From: Chryseobacterium jejuense
GTDB taxonomy: Bacteria; Bacteroidota; Bacteroidia; Flavobacteriales; Weeksellaceae
DNA: 64,000 bases
NCBI RefSeq assembly: GCF_017877355.1
Contig: NZ_JAGIPR010000008.1
Span: 62,001-126,000, forward strand
Reading direction: 5' to 3'
Below are positions 59,505 to 64,000 of this stretch, one piece after another. The notes under the pieces were generated by a model, which searched no databases, was not told where the DNA came from, and was given only the letters and a program-made list of their open reading frames with translations. Positions within the stretch are counted from its first letter, which is position 1. Every line of letters begins with the position of its first letter. Both the position numbers and the translations under genes were made by a program.

Positions 59505-60182
59505 TTATTCTTCACAAGCTCTCCAAACAGCATCGTTTTGTGGGACAGGAGCTATAATTTCAATTTTTTCCTTAGTAACAGGATGAATGAATTCCAGTTT
59601 TCTGGCATGGAGATTAATTCCTCCATCCGGATTGGACCGTGGAGAACCGTATTTTAAATCTCCTTTGATCGGAATCCCTGTTTTGGATAACTGAGCCCTG
59701 ATCTGGTGATGTCTTCCGGTTTCAAGATCTATTTCAAGAAGCAGATAATTATCTAAAGTTTTGATAATATTATAAGTTAATATTGCTTCCTTAGCATCTT
59801 CTGTAGCTTTTGGAAAAACAATCGCTTTGTTATTCTTTTCGTTTTTCTTTAAATAATGAACCAGTCTTTGGGTTTGTGGAATTAATTCTTTCCCTACTAC
59901 CGCCCAATAGGTCTTTTTAACCTCACGGTTTTTCACCATCTGAGTAAGACGGGAAAGTGCTTTTGAGGTTTTAGCATAAATAACCAGCCCTGAAGTGGGA
60001 CGGTCTATACGATGAACCAAGCCGAGAAAAACATTTCCCGGCTTAGCATCTCTTATTTTTATAAAATTTTTGATAGATTCCAATAATGATTCATCACCGG
60101 TCTTATCGCCCTGTACAAGCTGACCGACTTTTTTATTCACTACCAGAAGATGGTTGTCTTCATATACAATCTGCTCCTTCAT
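59505..60182 (-). CDS. RluA-family pseudouridine synthase
   Basis: A 225-residue enzyme that isomerises uridine in RNA. The catalytic aspartate is D60 in LVHRIDRPTSGLVIYAK, and RHHQIRAQLS and NLHARKLEF are typical of the RluA family. There is no N-terminal S4 domain, so it is a compact member; the target base cannot be told. It ends before a strong palindrome. Confidence 0.9.
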   Translation of the reverse strand: MKEQIVYEDNHLLVVNKKVGQLVQGDKTGDESLLESIKNFIKIRDAKPGNVFLGLVHRIDRPTSGLVIYAKTSKALSRLTQMVKNREVKKTYWAVVGKELIPQTQRLVHYLKKNEKNNKAIVFPKATEDAKEAILTYNIIKTLDNYLLLEIDLETGRHHQIRAQLSKTGIPIKGDLKYGSPRSNPDGGINLHARKLEFIHPVTKEKIEIIAPVPQNDAVWRACEE

Positions 60183-60187
60183 TCAGT

Positions 60188-60511
60188 CTATCTGTTTCTG
60201 TTTCTATTTGACATTGAAAGAATAATCCCTGCCAAAAGACCAATTGTTTTAAGCCCTGAAATCATTGAACTATCCGGCAATAAAGCTCCAACCACGCAAA
60301 CTCCTGCTGCTGCATACATGGCATACATAAAGTTTTTATTGGTCAGCATAGGGGCCTGAATGAAGAAACTTGCTCCAATCAGAACATAGAACACTTTTCT
60401 TGAAAGTAAATGATTGATCTCAGGTGAAAATAAATTGAACCAGCCTATAGCAAGACAGATTAATGCAGCAATAGATAATATTCCCTGAATAGATTGTTGT
60501 TGATTTTGCAT
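60188..60511 (-). CDS. Small polytopic membrane protein, unknown
   Basis: A 107-residue protein with about four hydrophobic segments (10-27, 40-55, 63-80, 85-100) and a basic end (NRNRNR). No family is recognised. It lies between panB (3-bp gap) and the rluA-family gene (5-bp gap) on the same strand, so it belongs to the same transcript. Confidence 0.75.
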   Translation of the reverse strand: MQNQQQSIQGILSIAALICLAIGWFNLFSPEINHLLSRKVFYVLIGASFFIQAPMLTNKNFMYAMYAAAGVCVVGALLPDSSMISGLKTIGLLAGIILSMSNRNRNR

Positions 60512-60514
60512 GAA

Positions 60515-61330
60515 TTAATAACTTTCGTTTTGGTTAGGGAAGTCTACATTTTTTACATCTTTTACATATTGAGAAACGGCTCCTGTAATTTCTGTGTAAA
60601 GATCAAGGTATCTTCTCAGGAACTTAGGACTGAATCCTTTGTTCATCCCTACCATATCATGATACACCAAAACCTGACCATCACAATCTGCTCCTGCACC
60701 AATTCCGATGGTAGGAATAGAAATACTCTCAGTCACTTTTTTAGCTAGTTCAGCAGGAATTTTTTCCAATACTACAGAGAAACATCCTAATTCTTCTAAA
60801 AGCTGTGCATCAGCAATCAGTTTTTCAGCTTCTGCTTCTTCCTTTGCTCTTACTTTATAAGTTCCGAATTTATAAATCGACTGTGGTGTTAATCCCAAGT
60901 GTCCCATTACAGGAATCCCAGCATTGATGATTTTTTTAATAGATTTTGAAATCTCTTTTCCGCCTTCAATTTTTACAGCATGAGCTCCACCTTCTTTCAT
61001 CATTCTTACTGCAGACTCCAATGCTTTCTCAGGGTTACTCTGATAAGTTCCGAATGGCAAATCTGCTACCACTAAGGCTCTGTCAGTTCCTCTTACCACA
61101 CTTTGAGCATGGTAAATCATTTGGTCTAATGTAATAGGTAATGTAGTTTCAAAACCTGCCATTACATTGGCTGCAGAGTCTCCAATCAAAATAGCATCTA
61201 CTCCACCCGCATCTACCATCTTTGCCGTGGTAAAGTCATAGGCAGTAAGCATTGTTATTTTTTCCTTGTCGAATTTCATTTTACGCAAGGTTTCAGTCGT
61301 AACTTTTTTAATTTCAGAGTGAACAGACAT
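60515..61330 (-). CDS. panB: 3-methyl-2-oxobutanoate hydroxymethyltransferase
   Basis: A 271-residue enzyme of pantothenate (coenzyme A) synthesis that adds a hydroxymethyl group from methylene-tetrahydrofolate to ketoisovalerate. MLTAYDFTTAKMVDAGGVDA, ILIGDSAANV (D51 for metal) and VADLPFGTYQ are typical. panC and panD are not in the window. It lies downstream of the Crp/Fnr gene but past a terminator. Confidence 0.95.
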   Translation of the reverse strand: MSVHSEIKKVTTETLRKMKFDKEKITMLTAYDFTTAKMVDAGGVDAILIGDSAANVMAGFETTLPITLDQMIYHAQSVVRGTDRALVVADLPFGTYQSNPEKALESAVRMMKEGGAHAVKIEGGKEISKSIKKIINAGIPVMGHLGLTPQSIYKFGTYKVRAKEEAEAEKLIADAQLLEELGCFSVVLEKIPAELAKKVTESISIPTIGIGAGADCDGQVLVYHDMVGMNKGFSPKFLRRYLDLYTEITGAVSQYVKDVKNVDFPNQNESY

Positions 61331-61355
61331 AATTTATCTATTTTTTAAAAGTTAA

Positions 61356-61380
61356 AAAGTCGGCCTGTAGCCGACTTAAG
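61356..61380 (-). terminator. Terminator of the Crp/Fnr gene
   Basis: On the minus strand AAGTCGGCTACAGGCCGACTTTTT forms a short GC-rich hairpin followed by a T-run. Confidence 0.8.
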
Positions 61381-61392
61381 TTTTTATGATTT

Positions 61393-62106
61393 TTATAAAA
61401 CTACGTGACCGAGTTTCATGAGTTTATCGTGATTTAGAATCTTGATGTTTCGCCCGTCAACTTCTATCAGGTTATCCTGTTTGAATTCCGAGATCAGACG
61501 GATCGCACTTTCAGTAGCAGTACCGATGATGTTGGCAATTTCTTCTCTGGTTAACGAGATCTTGATAAAGCCTTCCGGATCTACCCCTAATTTTTGTTCC
61601 AAAAGCAGCAATATTTCAGCCAGCCTTTCTCTTACCGTTTTCTGGGCAAGGAATGTTATGGTATTAGATGATTCTCCTAATTCGTAAGAAATTTTTTGAA
61701 GCATTACAAAAGACAACTGCGGATCTACCTCCAGAAGATACATAAAGATATCTGCTGGTAAGAAAACACACTCAATGTCTGTCATGGCTTCTGCTTTGGC
61801 TTGGAAGTTTTCCCCACAAAGCAAAGAACGATAGCCGATAATATCCCCTTCTTTGATAAATCTTAAAATCTGATCTTTCCCAAATGCTCCCGATTTTGAA
61901 AGTTTAGCGGCTCCTTTTTCAAGTACGAATACACCTTTCGGCGTTTCCCCATCTTCGAAAATAGTATCGTGTTTCTGAAAACTCAATCTTTTTTTACCGT
62001 TAATATATTTTTCAAAATCTGCGCTAGAAAGTCTTTCCTTAAATGATTTATCATTAAAAACTCTGGCGAACCTCTCTTCAATAGCTATCTGTTGTTCCTG
62101 CGGCAT
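61393..62106 (-). CDS. Crp/Fnr family transcription regulator
   Basis: A 237-residue regulator. The cyclic-nucleotide-binding-like domain spans about 25-135 (FEDGETPKGVFVLEKGAAKL). The winged helix is at about 155-230, with the recognition helix ATESAIRLISEFK keeping the E and R used by Fnr to read TGA. No N-terminal cysteine cluster is present, so it does not sense oxygen like E. coli FNR. It is divergent from a cbb3-oxidase copper ATPase gene, which suggests control of respiration genes. Confidence 0.9.
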   Translation of the reverse strand: MPQEQQIAIEERFARVFNDKSFKERLSSADFEKYINGKKRLSFQKHDTIFEDGETPKGVFVLEKGAAKLSKSGAFGKDQILRFIKEGDIIGYRSLLCGENFQAKAEAMTDIECVFLPADIFMYLLEVDPQLSFVMLQKISYELGESSNTITFLAQKTVRERLAEILLLLEQKLGVDPEGFIKISLTREEIANIIGTATESAIRLISEFKQDNLIEVDGRNIKILNHDKLMKLGHVVL

Positions 62107-62112
62107 TTTATA

Positions 62113-62124
62113 TGATATTTATCA
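62113..62124. promoter_or_regulatory. Fnr-like box TGAT-N4-ATCA
   Basis: TGATATTTATCA matches the core of the Fnr/FixK consensus TTGAT-N4-ATCAA at all eight inner positions. It overlaps the predicted start of the crp/fnr transcript, which suggests autorepression. Confidence 0.55.
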
Positions 62125-62155
62125 CAAAAATAGAACTTTTTAACTCGATAAACAA
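62125..62155 (-). promoter_or_regulatory. Promoter of the Crp/Fnr gene
   Basis: On the minus strand TTG (62155-62153), a 20-bp spacer and TATTTTTG (62132-62125) match TTG-N17-23-TAnnTTTG. Confidence 0.7.
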
Positions 62156-62167
62156 AAAAAATTGTTA

Positions 62168-62175
62168 TAATTTTG
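62168..62175 (+). promoter_or_regulatory. -7 element of the copper ATPase gene
   Basis: TAATTTTG matches TAnnTTTG, 20 bp before the GTG start at 62196. No TTG is at the expected upstream distance. Confidence 0.45.
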
Positions 62176-62195
62176 TAGTTCAATAATTTAGGGAG

Positions 62196-64000
62196 GTGAG
62201 CGAGAACTGTTTTCATTGTGGTCAAGGGATAGAAAAAGAGAGAATTTTGTTTGATGAAAAGACTTTCTGTTGCAATGGCTGTAAGTCTGTTTATGAAATT
62301 CTGAATATAAATAATTTAAGTAATTTCTATGAACTTAATAAAGGGGCAGGAATTCGTCCGAGTGATGAAAGTTCTACCCAATTCGCTTATTTGGACACTC
62401 CGGAAATTTTTGAAAAAGTCACCGATTTCTCTGAAGGAAATACCAGCCTTGTTACCTTTAAGATTCCTGTAATTCACTGTTCTTCATGTATCTGGTTATT
62501 AGAAAGCCTTCATACCCTTAATCCTTATATTAAATACTCTCAGGTCAACTTCACAAGAAAGACCTTACAGATTTCATTCAACCATAACGATTTGAAATTA
62601 AGCGAACTAGCTAATTTTCTAACGAATTTAGGATATAAACCTGTTATCAGCCTTGAAACCGCCGAAAAAAATGTTGACCATCTTGATAAATCTCTTCTTG
62701 TAAAATTTGCGATTGCAGGTTTTGCTTTCGGAAACGGAATGTTTTTAGCATTCCCGGAATATGTAGGAGGTGAAGATTACTGGATGGAACATTATAAAGG
62801 TCTTTTCAGAGTTCTGATGTTCTTATTGGCATGTCCGGTAGTTTTCTATTCTGCTTCAGACTATTATAAATCTGCATGGTATGGATTAAAAAATAAAATC
62901 GTCAATATTGATGTTCCTATTGTATTGGGAATATTAGTTCTTTTCGGAAGAAGTATTTACGAAGTAGCAACAGATTACGGCCCGGGATATTTTGACACGC
63001 TTTGCGGACTTCTGTTCTTCATGTTGATGGGTAAACTGTTCCAGAAAAGAACATACAGCGCTCTTTCTTACGACAGAGATTACAAATCATTCTACCCTAT
63101 TGCTGTAACTAAGGTTGACTTCGAAGGAAAACAGGAAAACATCCTTCTTTCTGAGGTAAAAGTTGGTGACAGAATTTTAGTTAGAAACCAGGAAATCATT
63201 CCGGTAGACGCTATTCTTATCAACGGAGAAGGAAACATCGACAATAGCTTTATTACCGGAGAAAGTGAAAGCATCAGCAAACAACCCGGAGACAAAATTT
63301 TTGCCGGAGGTAAGCAGGTAGGATCATCTTTAGAGCTTGAAGTTATTAAAGATGTAGACCAAAGTTACCTTACTCAACTCTGGAATAAAGAAGCTTTCAA
63401 AAAACACGAGACAGGTCTTGATACGCTGACCAACAACATCAGTAAATATTTCACATTCATTATTTTAGGCATCGCACTTATTTCCGGAATTTATTGGGCA
63501 TTCATCGATTTAGAGAAGATGTTTCAGGTTATTTCAGCAATTCTGATTATTGCATGTCCGTGTGCATTGGCATTGTCCGCACCGTTCACTTTCGGACATA
63601 TTATGAGGATTTTAGGCCGAAATAAGTTTTATGTAAAAGACACTCTAACGATTGAAAAAATCGCAAAATTAGATACGATTGTTTTTGATAAGACCGGAAC
63701 TATTACCCACAGAAAAAAATCAAATATCAAGTATCAGGGTTCCGAAATTAATGAATTCGATCAACTGAACATCAAAACCTTATTAAAAAACTCCAACCAC
63801 CCTCTATCTAAGTCTCTTTATGAATTCATAGAGTTTAACGACAGTTATTTCCCGGTTGAAGACTTCCAGGAAATTTCAGGGAAAGGATATGTAGCCAACA
63901 TAAGAGGAAACGTTTATAAAATTGGTTCTGCCCGTTATAACAATCAGGAACCTAAAAACCTGGAAACTGCTGTTTATATCAGCAAAAATGACGAATTTTT
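62196..64000 (+). CDS. ccoI: CcoI/FixI-type copper P-type ATPase, cut by window edge
   Basis: About 601 codons are visible, open to the window end. The N-terminus has two cysteine pairs, NCFHCG and CCNGCK, as in CcoI proteins with an extra metal-binding domain. A heavy-metal domain motif HCSSCIW follows. ITGESESISKQ is the actuator loop, CPC is at 454-456, and the phosphorylated aspartate D498 lies in FDKTGTITH. NHPLSKS is the HP motif. It supplies copper to cbb3 cytochrome oxidase; it is divergent from the Crp/Fnr gene, and cco genes would be expected downstream. The start is GTG at 62196 after GGGAG. Confidence 0.9.
   Translation, partial: MSENCFHCGQGIEKERILFDEKTFCCNGCKSVYEILNINNLSNFYELNKGAGIRPSDESSTQFAYLDTPEIFEKVTDFSEGNTSLVTFKIPVIHCSSCIWLLESLHTLNPYIKYSQVNFTRKTLQISFNHNDLKLSELANFLTNLGYKPVISLETAEKNVDHLDKSLLVKFAIAGFAFGNGMFLAFPEYVGGEDYWMEHYKGLFRVLMFLLACPVVFYSASDYYKSAWYGLKNKIVNIDVPIVLGILVLFGRSIYEVATDYGPGYFDTLCGLLFFMLMGKLFQKRTYSALSYDRDYKSFYPIAVTKVDFEGKQENILLSEVKVGDRILVRNQEIIPVDAILINGEGNIDNSFITGESESISKQPGDKIFAGGKQVGSSLELEVIKDVDQSYLTQLWNKEAFKKHETGLDTLTNNISKYFTFIILGIALISGIYWAFIDLEKMFQVISAILIIACPCALALSAPFTFGHIMRILGRNKFYVKDTLTIEKIAKLDTIVFDKTGTITHRKKSNIKYQGSEINEFDQLNIKTLLKNSNHPLSKSLYEFIEFNDSYFPVEDFQEISGKGYVANIRGNVYKIGSARYNNQEPKNLETAVYISKNDEF

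Noticed and set aside
1..64000. CRISPR arrays, tRNA or rRNA genes, prophage, restriction or defence genes
   Set aside because: No regular spaced direct repeats, no tRNA cloverleaf or rRNA stretches, and no nuclease, methylase or phage structural motifs were seen on either strand.

Overview
The window looks like a chromosomal segment of a Chryseobacterium-type flavobacterium (Bacteroidota). The support is: AT-rich DNA; gene starts preceded by the Bacteroidetes -7 element TAnnTTTG, with a TTG 17-23 bp upstream at several of them; a flexirubin-type pigment gene set built around a tyrosine ammonia-lyase very like the Flavobacterium johnsoniae enzyme; lipoproteins, TonB-type outer-membrane barrels and LytTR/LytS systems typical of the phylum. 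No rRNA, tRNA, CRISPR array, prophage or intact transposon was seen. Most of the region is housekeeping.

Region by region. (1) 1-7.5 kb: flexirubin (aryl-polyene) genes. A minus-strand operon runs ammonia-lyase, ketoreductase, ketosynthase, acyl carrier protein, then the start of an acyltransferase cut by the window edge. A flavin halogenase-like gene is divergent, and a secreted protein and a phenylacetate-CoA-ligase-like enzyme follow. (2) 7.5-17.4 kb: M23 peptidase, then ileS, a TraR/DksA-like regulator, two small proteins, lspA, a SanA-like protein, a lipoprotein and trpS. (3) 17.4-24.2 kb: OmpR-type two-component pair, PepSY-like protein plus a frameshifted relative, HAD nucleotidase, a 44-codon small gene, an ECF sigma factor, and metK behind a SAM-II riboswitch. 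(4) 24.4-29.9 kb: divergent oxyR/katA, enoyl-CoA hydratase, deoxycytidylate deaminase, xerD, NUDIX hydrolase. (5) 30-39.7 kb, mostly minus: haem-binding protein, Ig-like lipoprotein, serine hydrolase, hydroxyacid dehydrogenase, thioesterase, HU-like membrane protein, a TonB receptor under a TPP riboswitch, and a WG-repeat protein. (6) 39.8-45.3 kb: two adjacent aconitases of different families. (7) 45.5-53.1 kb: LytTR/LytS pair divergent from an outer-membrane barrel, Hsp20 and a second barrel. (8) 53.2-59.4 kb: thiamine operon thiS-thiC-tenI-(thiD remnant)-thiE-thiG-thiH-thiF under a second TPP riboswitch. (9) 59.5-64 kb: RluA, small membrane protein, panB, Crp/Fnr regulator and a truncated-by-window CcoI-type copper ATPase.

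The most notable observations are as follows. thiD appears deleted from the thiamine operon, with only its last 33 codons left between tenI and thiE. A SAM-II riboswitch sits directly behind a near-consensus promoter upstream of metK. A TPP riboswitch controls a TonB receptor, which predicts thiamine or precursor import. Paired direct repeats 21 bp apart lie between the LytS-type kinase and a barrel gene. An Fnr-like box overlaps the predicted start of the Crp/Fnr gene's own transcript. A palindrome resembling abutted insertion-sequence ends sits inside a terminator loop. Several families of palindromic intergenic repeats are present.
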